Of a stretch of 34,004 nt of DNA, positions 1-8,475 are shown piece after piece (positions within the stretch are counted from its first letter, which is position 1; every line of letters starts with the position of its first letter). Below the pieces are notes generated by a model that worked only from the letters and a program-made list of their open reading frames with translations, made no database searches and was not told the origin of the DNA. The translations under genes were made by a program, and so were the position numbers. This DNA comes from Gammaproteobacteria bacterium (lineage in GTDB: Bacteria; Pseudomonadota; Gammaproteobacteria; Pseudomonadales; Azotimanducaceae): the NCBI GenBank assembly GCA_009843635.1, contig VYDB01000041.1:1-34004 (forward strand), given 5' to 3'.

Positions 1-50
1 GCCATGCCCCCCCACTCAGGCGTCAGCCAAAGGCGCGGGGGTGCGAGTAG

Positions 51-1808
51 TTACGTATTGTCTAAAGACCCGCCGGGCACAATCACGGCCAGCAGCCGGG
101 GGGCGATGCCATAGCTAAGGTCGTAACCACCGGACTTGAACCCTTCCCTGTAGCTGCCAAAGAACATGACATCGTCATTGTATTGGTAGCTTAACGTCAC
201 CTCCGGCGAAAAATTGCTCCAGTCCGTTTTCGGGTTGAGGTGGGGAACATCGGTTGGCACAGGAAGGCCAGGCAATCCGGCTGCAGCATAGACATGGGGA
301 TCTTTGATTTGGATTTGTGCGGCGGCTTTTTTTTCTTCATCCGAATAGCGTCCACCAATCGCCAGCGTCCAGTCTTCGCTCAAGTCCCAGTTTAGCTGGC
401 CGAACACTGACCATGCGGTACCGTCTTGCTCACTGATCTGTCGACCAACAAAAAGCGGAAAAGCAACACCAATGACCGGTATCAGACTCGAAACCCCGAG
501 TGCAACATCGCTATCCCGGCCGATTTCTTTGTCCTCGTAGTAGGCACCCAACGTAAAATTCACATTTCCATCGAATTCCGATACCAGGCGAAGCTCCTGG
601 CTCCATTGATCCAAGTTCGTCAAAAAGGCCGCAGGCAACCCGGAGGCAACTTGAAAGTTGGAATCCGTAAAGCGCGTTTCCTCATTCTCAAAAAAGCCCG
701 TTACTGACGTCAACGTGAGGCCATTGTCTAGGTGATAGTTCATCTCCAGCGCAGCGAAGTTGTTTTCGTTGTCGAAATATCCCTCGGTTTCACCTAGGAA
801 CTCGCCATCCTTGAGCACTCCGGTGAATGCTGGATTGACTCCCGAGCCAATAGCTACGTCATCAGCCTTGCAAGGGACGCCGGGGACCGGGTAGACGGCA
901 CCCTGGGGTTCACCACTTGGGCACCAGACCTTTTGAATCGCGCCATACCCTGGGCCGGTCTCGTCATCCTGCAGATGGGCTACTTTAAGCTTCGCAGAAA
1001 AGTTCTCCGTCGGTTCCCACAGCAAAGTTGCCAACACGAAGGTGGTTTCGAGCTCAATGTCTCCAGATTCGAAAGCCGTCTGTACGGGGCCCAAGGGTCC
1101 TGTCTCAAACCGATCAAAGTTAATGACATCGATCCAACTGTCGTTCGCGTCAGACCGGTTAAATGCGATGCGCGCACCCAGAGTGTCCGTTATGGGGCCA
1201 GAGATAATGCCGCGCACCGTCGTCTCTTGCCCTTGGTCCTCGTACATTCCGGTGAGTTCCAACTCAAACTCATCTCCCGGATCATTGGTATGAATTGCAA
1301 CCACGCCACCGGGGCTATTCTTGCCATAAAACAGCGCCTGCGGCCCTTTCAGCACTTCGATCTGCTTGAGGTCAAACATGCCAGCATTCATCATTTGGGC
1401 ACTGTTGATCCCCATGCCATCCACGTTGATGGCCACCGCCTGATCGAACGCGGGGTTTCCTGAGCCTGTGCCGATGCCTCGGATGTAAATCATCCCGGAA
1501 GTGCCCGAGATGGTCTTACTGGCAACCATGCCCGGCACGATGGTGCCAATATCTCTAATCGACTCGATGCGCTGCGAGTTGATCGCATCCTCGGTGAGCA
1601 CATTCACCACTACAGGCACTTCCTGCAGGGACTCTTGCCTTTTTCGCGCCGTGACCACAATTTCCTCGATCCCCTGGACACTCTCTGCGTGAACCACCTT
1701 GGTAGGCACCAGAACCGAGGTCGCAAGCAGCGCGACCGCGAGTGCGACGGACGTTGATCGAGCGAAACTCATATAGCGCACACAAAATGGTTGGTTAAGT
1801 TGATGCAC
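51..1808 (-). CDS. TonB-dependent outer-membrane receptor, C-terminally truncated
   Basis: Outer-membrane active-transport receptor of the TonB-dependent family, presumably importing the substrate of this locus. I place the start at GTG 1808 because AGGAG lies 7 nt upstream; an upstream ATG at 1871 lacks such a site and an internal ATG at 1772 is possible. From GTG, residues 1-41 form a signal peptide (hydrophobic core about 21-35, cleavage after VHA). A TonB box-like EEIVVTA at 48-54 follows, then the plug domain with the characteristic IRGIGTG and VLKGPQALFYG motifs, then part of the beta-barrel. The protein is 585 aa; relatives are usually about 700-850, and the frame stops just after GGSLDNT, where barrel strands and the terminal aromatic residue should still follow. 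It is either a pseudogene or broken at an assembly or insertion junction. A candidate operator lies at 1880-1913. Confidence 0.85.
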   Translation of the reverse strand: MHQLNQPFCVRYMSFARSTSVALAVALLATSVLVPTKVVHAESVQGIEEIVVTARKRQESLQEVPVVVNVLTEDAINSQRIESIRDIGTIVPGMVASKTISGTSGMIYIRGIGTGSGNPAFDQAVAINVDGMGINSAQMMNAGMFDLKQIEVLKGPQALFYGKNSPGGVVAIHTNDPGDEFELELTGMYEDQGQETTVRGIISGPITDTLGARIAFNRSDANDSWIDVINFDRFETGPLGPVQTAFESGDIELETTFVLATLLWEPTENFSAKLKVAHLQDDETGPGYGAIQKVWCPSGEPQGAVYPVPGVPCKADDVAIGSGVNPAFTGVLKDGEFLGETEGYFDNENNFAALEMNYHLDNGLTLTSVTGFFENEETRFTDSNFQVASGLPAAFLTNLDQWSQELRLVSEFDGNVNFTLGAYYEDKEIGRDSDVALGVSSLIPVIGVAFPLFVGRQISEQDGTAWSVFGQLNWDLSEDWTLAIGGRYSDEEKKAAAQIQIKDPHVYAAAGLPGLPVPTDVPHLNPKTDWSNFSPEVTLSYQYNDDVMFFGSYREGFKSGGYDLSYGIAPRLLAVIVPGGSLDNT

Positions 1809-1813
1809 TTTCT

Positions 1814-1820
1814 CTCTCCT
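1814..1820 (-). promoter_or_regulatory. Ribosome binding site deciding the TonB receptor start
   Basis: On the minus strand AGGAGAG is followed, after a spacer of about 7 nt from AGGAG, by GTG at 1808. This favours a GTG start over the longer ATG frame at 1871, which would put the operator-proximal sequence inside the coding region. Confidence 0.6.
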
Positions 1821-1879
1821 TTGCGTAACTGGATGTTCAGCCCTAATGGTCATTGCTACAAACGGCAACATTTGTATAT

Positions 1880-1913
1880 TGACGCCAAGTTACACTATTT
1901 TTATCTTGTGTCA
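1880..1913. promoter_or_regulatory. Candidate shared operator, site D (TonB receptor promoter)
   Basis: Imperfect inverted repeat TGACGCCAAGTTA ... TATCTTGTGTCA. The right arm, read on the other strand, is TGACACAAGATA. The arms agree at most positions and match the half-site seen upstream of other operons in this window. It sits 72 bp upstream of the receptor GTG and just after the MFS stop, so the receptor probably has its own regulated promoter. TTGACA within the right arm on the minus strand could also be a -35 box. Confidence 0.5.
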
Positions 1914-1930
1914 ACACTGAGGCCAACGCC

Positions 1931-3514
1931 CTACTGTTGAACCGGTTCACCTAACGCACGGGCTCTATCGAGCCTTGTCGCTTCTTCCTCCGGCAACCGA
2001 CGCCAAGCCATCGTGAGAAACACAAGGGTGACCAGAAAAATCAGGAATGAGCTAGCCAGCCCCATCTGCAGGGATGACCGGGCGTCATACCCCTGCGACA
2101 AATACAAATCCGACAAGTAACCAACGACAAACGGGCCTAGGGCCAGCCCCACAAACACACCGACGAGAATAAGAAGGGACACTGCAATGCCGCGCATGCG
2201 CGGCATAACCAAGTCTGTTGCCGTTGCAGCAGGCACCGATGTGCTGGCGACGGTGCAAACTAGAAAGAGAAAGTTAAACCCGGCGGCGCTGAGTAAGTCC
2301 TCCGAATAGATTGTCAGCAGACCAAAGGGCACCCCGCCAACAATAGCCAGATAAACCATAATCAACCGGCCGCACGGGTGTCTGCGCTTGAGGAAATCCC
2401 CTGCAAACCCACCCAGGATGACACCGGCAAAGCCGCCAATCGCCGTACTCAAGCCGATGTAGAGCCCGACATCGGTGGGATTGGTGCCCTCGATCCGCAA
2501 CAAGAGGGGAGCGACCCAAAAGCCCATGGCATAGATCACGACACCTTTGACCGGCACTGCGATCAGCAAGTACACGAAGGCTTTGGACTTTAAAGTCATG
2601 TTATAGGTGGCCGGATCCCGAACAGCCAGCGATTGGACCCAGGTAACCACGATATACGCGCCGACACCGAGCGCCACCCACTGCGCCGGGTTTCCAGTCA
2701 GCGAAGTCAACGCCCAAGCCAAGGCGGCAATCAAAAGCGCATAGAGCGTGTTGGCCACCACTGACCCGCCGTCACGCTTTAGATCAACTAGGTTGATCCC
2801 CGGTGTCATGGCTCTCATTTCGGCACCCAGTACGGAAAAAGGTGCCGGATGTTCGGGAACCTCAAGACCTTCGCTCGAGCCTCGCACGGGTTCGCGCAGC
2901 GTCCGTACCCAAATCGCCAACAGCAGACCAGGAATGCCGACCGCCATAAAGGCCACCTGCCAGCCTTTCAGCCCCAATGGCGCCTGCTCAGTCACTGGGT
3001 ATGCAGCTTCCCAGGCGTCCAACAGGAATCCGCCCAGGAATAGACCGACACCACTGCCGATGTAAACACCTGATTGAGCGATGGCGATGACAGTAGCGCG
3101 CAGCCTCGGCGGGTAGTAGTCCGATAACATGGAATAGGCGGCCGGTGAAGCACTGGCTTCGCCAATGCCCACTCCCATGCGGTAAACCGTCAACTCAGTA
3201 AACGAACGGGCAAATCCAGAGAGTGCGGTAAATCCACTCCACACAGCCAGACCCACGGCGATCAGGCTGCGCCGAACCCAGACGTCAGCGAATCTTCCCA
3301 GAGGTATGCCGAACAAAGCAAAGAATATCGCAAAGACCGTGCCGTACATGAAACCTAGCTGGGCATCGTTAATGCCCAGATCGAGCCGAATGTCTTCCGC
3401 CAGAATGGAGATGATGTTTCGGTCAATAAAATTGAAAGCGTAGACGAGAACCAACACAAACAGCGCATAGTTTGCGTAACCTCGGCTAGGCGGCTCTTTT
3501 CTTGCTAAAGCCAT
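1931..3514 (-). CDS. MFS transporter, spinster-like
   Basis: Inner-membrane major facilitator superfamily permease of 527 aa, resembling the spinster-like group often found beside TonB receptors in marine proteobacterial catabolic loci. The N-terminus runs into TM1 ending FNFIDRNIISILAEDI, and an MFS motif A-like GIPLGRFADVWVRRS lies between TM2 and TM3. An extra hydrophobic stretch after the central loop (around LYALLIAALAWALTSL) makes it longer than the usual 400-450 aa. I chose ATG 3514 because GAGGAG lies 7 nt upstream; the longer TTG frame at 3529 begins inside that site. It is transcribed toward the TonB receptor and away from the crotonase at 3700. The substrate cannot be read from sequence. 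Confidence 0.85.
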   Translation of the reverse strand: MALARKEPPSRGYANYALFVLVLVYAFNFIDRNIISILAEDIRLDLGINDAQLGFMYGTVFAIFFALFGIPLGRFADVWVRRSLIAVGLAVWSGFTALSGFARSFTELTVYRMGVGIGEASASPAAYSMLSDYYPPRLRATVIAIAQSGVYIGSGVGLFLGGFLLDAWEAAYPVTEQAPLGLKGWQVAFMAVGIPGLLLAIWVRTLREPVRGSSEGLEVPEHPAPFSVLGAEMRAMTPGINLVDLKRDGGSVVANTLYALLIAALAWALTSLTGNPAQWVALGVGAYIVVTWVQSLAVRDPATYNMTLKSKAFVYLLIAVPVKGVVIYAMGFWVAPLLLRIEGTNPTDVGLYIGLSTAIGGFAGVILGGFAGDFLKRRHPCGRLIMVYLAIVGGVPFGLLTIYSEDLLSAAGFNFLFLVCTVASTSVPAATATDLVMPRMRGIAVSLLILVGVFVGLALGPFVVGYLSDLYLSQGYDARSSLQMGLASSFLIFLVTLVFLTMAWRRLPEEEATRLDRARALGEPVQQ

Positions 3515-3645
3515 TGGCGGTCTCCTCAACGTGCTCTCACCCGAGCGGAATTCAAAGGCGTTTCGTCACCCTACGGGCATTAGCCTAAGCGTCCGCCCAA
3601 TGAAGTCGTAGGCCGATATTGGACAAGACTCGCTGTTGCAGAAAA

Positions 3646-3677
3646 GGACATGGTACAACTAGAATGTCTTGTGTCAA
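3646..3677. promoter_or_regulatory. Candidate shared operator, site E (crotonase/MFS divergent region)
   Basis: GGACATGGTACAACT ... TGTCTTGTGTCAA. The right arm reads TTGACACAAGACA on the minus strand, nearly identical to the right arm of site D. The left arm GGACATGG is weaker and the spacing about 2 bp shorter than in sites A and B. It lies 24 bp upstream of the crotonase ATG, between divergent genes, so it could control both. Confidence 0.45.
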
Positions 3678-3699
3678 ACTGCATTCTCGAGGAGACCCC

Positions 3700-4542
3700 A
3701 TGGAATACTCAGAAATCATCGTTGACCGCCCCAGAGAGCGCGTCCAACGCATTACGCTCAACAATCCGGAAAAACGCAATCCAATAACGAATGAAATGCG
3801 CACGGAGATATTTCATGCTCTGGAAGCCGCAGATCTCGACGACTCTATTCGGGTGACCGTCATTCGTGGTGCCGGCAAGTGCTTCTCGTCAGGCTACAAC
3901 CTCAAAGCTGGCGTACAAGGTGCCAATGAACAGAACCAGCCGTTTTACACTGCGGGGGGCCTGGGGAACTGGGCGAGGCATCTTGTTGAAGGCGGTTTTA
4001 AGATGTGGGACATGGCTAAACCCATCATCGCCCAGGTACACGGCTACTGCATCGCGGGCGCTACCGAACTGGCCTTGGCCTGTGATCTTGTGTATGTCGC
4101 CGATGATGCGACCATTGGCTATCCCATAGTCCGCAACGGGACCCCACCAAACGTCCAGTTTTACCCATGGCTGATGGGGATGCGAGACGCCATGGAGATG
4201 ATGCTGACGGGCGACTCGATATCAGGTGCGGAAGCAGCCCAAACCCAGTTTGCCAACCGTGCCTATCCTGCGGACGATCTTGAAGACGCGGTTTTGAAAT
4301 TGGCCGAACGGGTGGCGAAGGTCCCATCTGACGTCCAGCAATTCAACAAACGCGCAGTACACGCGCAGATGGAGGAGATGGGTATTCGATCTGGCCTTCG
4401 CAAGGGTACGGAACTTCATACTTTGGCTCGGTTTACCGAGACTTGCGTGGCCATGCAGGAGGCGGTGCGCGCGGATTTTGGCGGCGCACTCGCCAAACGC
4501 GATGCGGCTTTTGGTGACTACGAAAAAAAATCGAAAGACTGA
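3700..4542 (+). CDS. Enoyl-CoA hydratase/isomerase (crotonase) family protein
   Basis: Crotonase-fold protein of 280 aa acting on a CoA thioester in the cytoplasm. Start ATG 3700 follows GAGGAG by 5 nt; the frame extends upstream only through the putative operator. The oxyanion-hole region is GAGKCFSSGYNLKAG, and HGYCIAGATELALACD contains Glu123, matching Glu144 of rat mitochondrial hydratase. Exactly 20 residues on, where hydratase has its second catalytic acid Glu164, this protein has Ile143 in IGYPIVRNGTPP. A classical syn-hydratase mechanism is therefore doubtful; isomerase, hydrolase or another crotonase reaction is possible. It is followed by the CoA-transferase at 4599 and is clearly paralogous to the minus-strand gene at 9295-10131. 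Confidence 0.88.
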   Translation: MEYSEIIVDRPRERVQRITLNNPEKRNPITNEMRTEIFHALEAADLDDSIRVTVIRGAGKCFSSGYNLKAGVQGANEQNQPFYTAGGLGNWARHLVEGGFKMWDMAKPIIAQVHGYCIAGATELALACDLVYVADDATIGYPIVRNGTPPNVQFYPWLMGMRDAMEMMLTGDSISGAEAAQTQFANRAYPADDLEDAVLKLAERVAKVPSDVQQFNKRAVHAQMEEMGIRSGLRKGTELHTLARFTETCVAMQEAVRADFGGALAKRDAAFGDYEKKSKD

Positions 4543-4598
4543 GTTTGTACAGCCCGAACGAAGGAAGCCAAAATGGGCACCTTAGGAGTGACTAGCCT

Positions 4599-5792
4599 AT
4601 GCCTGGTCCCCTTGACGGCATAAGAATCGTCGACGTATCACAGGTGGCGTTCGGGCCATTCGCCACCATGATTCTTGCCGACCAGGGCGCCGACGTAGTG
4701 AAAATCGAACCACCCGGAATCGGCGAATCGACGCGGCGGCCTAGTTTCGAGCGCGGCGGTCTGACAGCGGTGTTTGCGAACTATAACCGCAACAAGCGAG
4801 GGGTGGCCGTTGACATCACTCAGCCGGAAGGGCTCAAGATCGTCCAAAAGCTGGTGGCAGATGCCGATGTGTTTGTTCAGAATTGGCGGCCGGGTGTGGC
4901 GGAGCGGAACAGCCTGGGAGAGGCAGACCTGCGCAAGGTCAAGCCTGACCTGATCTACTGCTCACTCTCCGGATACGGGCCCACCGGGCCCTATGCGCAA
5001 CGACGGGTTTATGACGCCGTCATCCAGGGCCTCACGGGAATGCCGGCTGTCCAGAAGAATCCGGATTTTCCGATGCCCGATCTGGTACGGCACCTTGTCG
5101 CAGACAAGGGGTCGGCTCTCTTTGCGGCACAGGCGATCACCGCGGCGTTGTTTGCTCGCGATCGAGGCGCAGGCGGCCAGCATATCGAGGTGCCGATGAT
5201 TGATGCATCCCTCGCCTTCTTCTGGCCCGATGGCATGTTGCGTCAAACCTTCATTGGCGGCGATGTATCACCAGGGACGACAACAACAGATTCATACCGC
5301 CTTTGGCATACCAAGGACGGACAAATCATTTACCTCTTGGCGACCCAGATTGAACATGAGGGGTTCTTTAGAGCCCTAGGTCATCCTGAGTGGATTGATG
5401 ACCCCCGCTTCGGAACCACAGAAGCACGCGCGGATATGGACAATCGAGCGGCACTCGGCGCATTGGTCGAAGAAGCGATCCACTCGATGACGACCGAGGA
5501 ACTGCTGCAGAGAATGATCGACAATGACGTTCCTGCAACCCGCGTTCTGGAACTGGAAGAAGTATTGAAAGATCCTCAGATCGTACACAACAACTGCGTA
5601 CTGGAATTCGAGCATCCGACCGCGGGCAGGTACAGGCAGGCAGGTCCCGTAGCTAGATTCGACGCAACGCCGCAGGATCCCAGGCGGTACATGCCACCTT
5701 TGTTAGGCGAGCACACCGAGGAGATCTTAGGCGAATGTGGGTATTCGGCTGAAGACCTCGAGGATCTGCGTAGCAAGGGGGTTATACCCTGA
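4599..5792 (+). CDS. Type III CoA-transferase (CaiB/BaiF family)
   Basis: Family III CoA-transferase of normal single-domain length (397 aa), moving CoA between an acyl-CoA donor and a carboxylic acid. The N-terminal LDGIRIVDVSQVAFGPFATM and LADQGADVVKIEPPG are signature sequences. Asp169 in HLVADKGSAL falls at the position of the catalytic aspartate of formyl-CoA transferase, followed 24-25 residues later by GGQHIEVPM. It therefore looks catalytically intact. It starts 56 bp after the crotonase stop with AGGAG about 10 nt upstream, probably in the same operon, and is convergent with the ACAD at 5837. The substrate is unknown. Confidence 0.88.
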   Translation: MPGPLDGIRIVDVSQVAFGPFATMILADQGADVVKIEPPGIGESTRRPSFERGGLTAVFANYNRNKRGVAVDITQPEGLKIVQKLVADADVFVQNWRPGVAERNSLGEADLRKVKPDLIYCSLSGYGPTGPYAQRRVYDAVIQGLTGMPAVQKNPDFPMPDLVRHLVADKGSALFAAQAITAALFARDRGAGGQHIEVPMIDASLAFFWPDGMLRQTFIGGDVSPGTTTTDSYRLWHTKDGQIIYLLATQIEHEGFFRALGHPEWIDDPRFGTTEARADMDNRAALGALVEEAIHSMTTEELLQRMIDNDVPATRVLELEEVLKDPQIVHNNCVLEFEHPTAGRYRQAGPVARFDATPQDPRRYMPPLLGEHTEEILGECGYSAEDLEDLRSKGVIP

Positions 5793-5836
5793 GACAACAG
5801 CAGAGGTAATCAGCATGCGCACTCCGTGCTCATTCC

Positions 5837-7030
5837 TCAAAGACCCAGAACTCGAGACGCGATGATGTTTTTCTGAACCTCCGTAGTCCCTGATGCGATC
5901 GTCATGGCACGATCTGAGAAGTATTGAGAGACAGCAATTGCAGTATTGGCAGTCGGCTCACCGATGAGCTTATGCAACGAACCCTGTTCCATTAGTCGCG
6001 GTTGCTGTGGTACAGCGTAGACCCCCATCATTTCCACCGCGAGTTCAGACGCACGCTGTCGTAACACACTGCCATGAATCTTGCTCACTGAAGCCAATGC
6101 CGACGCCGCTCCCTTGTCCCGCTTCATCAGCTCCAAGGTTTTCTGTTCCATGGCATCGAGGCTTGCAAGTTCGACTTCAATGCTGGCCAGCTTCGCTCGA
6201 AGCGCAGGGGCCTGTATTGGCGACTGGGGACTTGATGCATGCTGATTCACGAAATCTCGGATTCTCTCCAGGTAGTCGTGCACATAGACCGCGTAGCTGT
6301 ATGCCCGCTCACCCACGAGCAAGAATTTGGCCACAGTCCAACCCTCGTTTTCTCTACCGAGCAGAGCAGACCCTGGCACTCTGACGTCCGTGAAAAACAC
6401 CTGGTTAAAATCATGCTCTCCACCAAATGTGAGAATTGGACGAACTTCAATGCCCGGCAAATCCAGGTCGAACATGAAAAACGAGATACCCGCCTGAGGC
6501 TTGCCCTCATTGCTGGTGCGCACCAAGCAGAAGATCTTATTGCACTCATGTGCGTAAGTGGTCCAGATTTTCGTGCCGTTGACAACGTAGTCTTCGCCAA
6601 CTCGCACCGCCCGGCACTTCAATGACGCCAGATCAGATCCAGCGCCTGGCTCGGAGTACCCCTGTGCCCACCAGTCGTTCCCGCGACGGATACGTGGCAG
6701 AACAGCTCCTTTCTGTTCATCGGTACCGAACTCAATAACAACCGGCCCGACCATGTCCACACCCTGCACCGCCATTCGCGGGGCATGTGCCAGCGCTAGT
6801 TCCCGCTTGAAGATCACTAACTGCTCGGTACTCCAGCCGGTCCCACCGTGTTCGACCGGCCATCCTGGGACCGACCAACCCTGATCGTCGAGGATACCTG
6901 TCCACTCCTCCGCGATCACGCGCGGGCAATCGTATCCGGTAAACGCCTCACCAAAGTGGCGAAGTTCAGGCGTCAGTTTGTCACTAAGGAAATCACGAAT
7001 CTCTTCGGTGAATTCCCTCAAACTACTCAT
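5837..7030 (-). CDS. Acyl-CoA dehydrogenase, catalytic-type subunit
   Basis: FAD-dependent acyl-CoA dehydrogenase of 397 aa. FAD-site sequence WWAQGYSEPGAGSDLASLKCRA is at about 120-141, VNGTKIWTTYA follows, and the C-terminus ends TTEVQKNIIASRVLGL. The MCAD-type glutamate before that final GTTEVQ is a serine, but Glu241 in VGERAYSYA matches the alternative catalytic position used by isovaleryl-CoA dehydrogenase. It lacks the RxQFG segment typical of one subunit in steroid-type heteromeric ACADs, so it may need a partner. Its ATG overlaps the stop of an upstream 26-codon frame as ATGA, and its own ribosome site is weak, so translation is probably coupled. Confidence 0.87.
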   Translation of the reverse strand: MSSLREFTEEIRDFLSDKLTPELRHFGEAFTGYDCPRVIAEEWTGILDDQGWSVPGWPVEHGGTGWSTEQLVIFKRELALAHAPRMAVQGVDMVGPVVIEFGTDEQKGAVLPRIRRGNDWWAQGYSEPGAGSDLASLKCRAVRVGEDYVVNGTKIWTTYAHECNKIFCLVRTSNEGKPQAGISFFMFDLDLPGIEVRPILTFGGEHDFNQVFFTDVRVPGSALLGRENEGWTVAKFLLVGERAYSYAVYVHDYLERIRDFVNQHASSPQSPIQAPALRAKLASIEVELASLDAMEQKTLELMKRDKGAASALASVSKIHGSVLRQRASELAVEMMGVYAVPQQPRLMEQGSLHKLIGEPTANTAIAVSQYFSDRAMTIASGTTEVQKNIIASRVLGL

Positions 7031-7107
7031 GGGGGAAGCTTCTGCTTGAGAAACTGGCGCACTTCGACGCGAAACTCCCCGGCTTCTGCTGGGAAATCTA
7101 GGTCCAT
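7027..7107 (-). pseudogene. 26-codon relic of an acyl-CoA dehydrogenase N-terminus
   Basis: A short frame starting at ATG 7107, with GGGAGA about 8 nt upstream, encodes MDLDFPAEAGEFRVEVRQFL and six more residues, then stops at TGA overlapping the next ATG. The peptide matches the first residues of the two other ACADs here (MNFDLPESAERFRSDLRKFL at 19520 and MNFEYPAEAEAFRNELRAFL at 26455). It is not simply the shifted N-terminus of the downstream ACAD, which has its own helix of that kind (REFTEEIRDFL). The simplest reading is the remnant of a second ACAD left by a deletion. It may now act as a translated leader. Confidence 0.6.
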
Positions 7108-7173
7108 TACCCTATCTCCCTAATCCAAAAACGCCCAAACGTTCAGTACGTATCGGTAGACTATCAGCTCAAA

Positions 7174-7206
7174 TGACATAAAATATGCTTTCTGTACTTT
7201 ATGTCA
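7174..7206. promoter_or_regulatory. Candidate shared operator, site A (best palindrome)
   Basis: Perfect 9-bp arms TGACATAAA and TTTATGTCA flank a 15-bp centre, giving a 33-bp inverted repeat centred at 7190. The centre has TATGCTTTCTGTA, closely matching TATGCTATTTGTA in site B, which has the same 33-bp span. It lies between divergent genes, 67 bp from the ACAD-leader ATG (-) and 74 bp from the GTG of the iron alcohol dehydrogenase (+). The arrangement suits a TetR-family dimer. Confidence 0.6.
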
Positions 7207-7279
7207 TACAGAGAATACTATTTCCGCTAAGCAAATTGCCAGACCGGTGAATTGGAATGAAACCGGAGGAGATTGACAA

Positions 7280-8473
7280 GTGACCAAACCCAAAAAGTTA
7301 GGCTGGGGCTTTTTAACCGTGATCAAATTGGGACCTGGGTGTCGCTCGTTAGTGCCGCAAACTTTCGCAGACCAGGGCTGTCAACGTGTGGCACTCATAA
7401 CCGACAAAGGGTTGATCGAAGCAGGTGTTGTCGAAAAGGTGCGCGAGGCTTTCGAAGGCCAGGACGTGCAGATAGCTGGCACGTTTGACAACGTTCGCCA
7501 GGACAATGACACCAGAGACATCAGTGAATGCGCTCAATGGTACCGCGAGGTCGGTGCGGACGGTCTACTGGCTGTTGGAGGCGGGAGTGTTCTCGACACA
7601 GCCAAGTGCGTCAAGGTCTTGCTGGGAATGAAGGTGGACGACATCACTGACCTGATGACGGGCCACATCACCTTTTACAAGCGGCCCAATGCTCAGCCGC
7701 TTGGAATCCCACACATCTCCCTCCCCACCACGGCCGGCACTGGCGCCGACGTTTCTGCGAGTTCGGCTCTGTTTGATGCGAAGTCCAAGAAGAAACTCAT
7801 ATTTTTTCATGCCTATATGGGCTCGGACTTCGCCTTCCTGGATCCCGAGCTGACTGTTACGCTGCCACCCAAACTCACCGCCGAACCGGCGTTCGATTCC
7901 TTGAGCCACAGCATCGAGTCATTCTTTTCCACCAGAGCCAACAGCATGGCAGACGCATTTGCCCTCCGCTCTGCCCGCCTGGTTTACCAAAACCTGCCCG
8001 TTGCGGTAGAAAACGGCAACGATATCGACGCCCGAGCGGAGCTGCAGACCGCCAGCGCCATGTCGGTTATGGCGTCTGTGTCCGCGCTCGGCTGCAACCC
8101 CATACACAATTTCGCCGACGCGATTGGCCCCTTGTTCGGAGTTTCCCATGGGCTGGCCAATGCGGTGTACTTGCCGATCGTCATGAAGAACTTGCCATCC
8201 CATTATCGACCTAGGATAAAGGAATTCGCTCAGGGCCTGGACATCCCTATCGACTCCAACGACGACGATCAACAGATTTTGGATAGGGTGATTTCCGAGT
8301 TCATCTCGTTGCAGGAAAAGTGCGGCATCCCGGCCAGACTCGCCATTGAGATTGAAAGGGACCGGCTCGACGGCTTGAAGGCGGCAGTCAAAGAGGACCC
8401 GGCTGCCGCCGGATTCCCGCTTCCGGATGACGTGATCACCGCATGCTTGGAGGAGAGCATGACGATTAAGTAG
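7280..8473 (+). CDS. Iron-containing alcohol dehydrogenase family protein
   Basis: Group III (iron-activated) alcohol dehydrogenase of 397 aa, oxidising an alcohol or reducing an aldehyde or ketone with NAD(P). GGGSVLDTAK (100-109) is the nucleotide-binding signature and LPTTAGTGAD follows. The metal ligands are visible as Asp206, His210, His276 and His290, with the spacing of FucO-type enzymes. The start is GTG at 7280, supported by GGAGGAG at 7265-7271. The SDR at 8476 starts immediately after its stop, so they share a transcript. A maleylacetate reductase-like activity is an alternative within the same superfamily. Confidence 0.87.
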   Translation: MTKPKKLGWGFLTVIKLGPGCRSLVPQTFADQGCQRVALITDKGLIEAGVVEKVREAFEGQDVQIAGTFDNVRQDNDTRDISECAQWYREVGADGLLAVGGGSVLDTAKCVKVLLGMKVDDITDLMTGHITFYKRPNAQPLGIPHISLPTTAGTGADVSASSALFDAKSKKKLIFFHAYMGSDFAFLDPELTVTLPPKLTAEPAFDSLSHSIESFFSTRANSMADAFALRSARLVYQNLPVAVENGNDIDARAELQTASAMSVMASVSALGCNPIHNFADAIGPLFGVSHGLANAVYLPIVMKNLPSHYRPRIKEFAQGLDIPIDSNDDDQQILDRVISEFISLQEKCGIPARLAIEIERDRLDGLKAAVKEDPAAAGFPLPDDVITACLEESMTIK

Positions 8474-8475
8474 TC

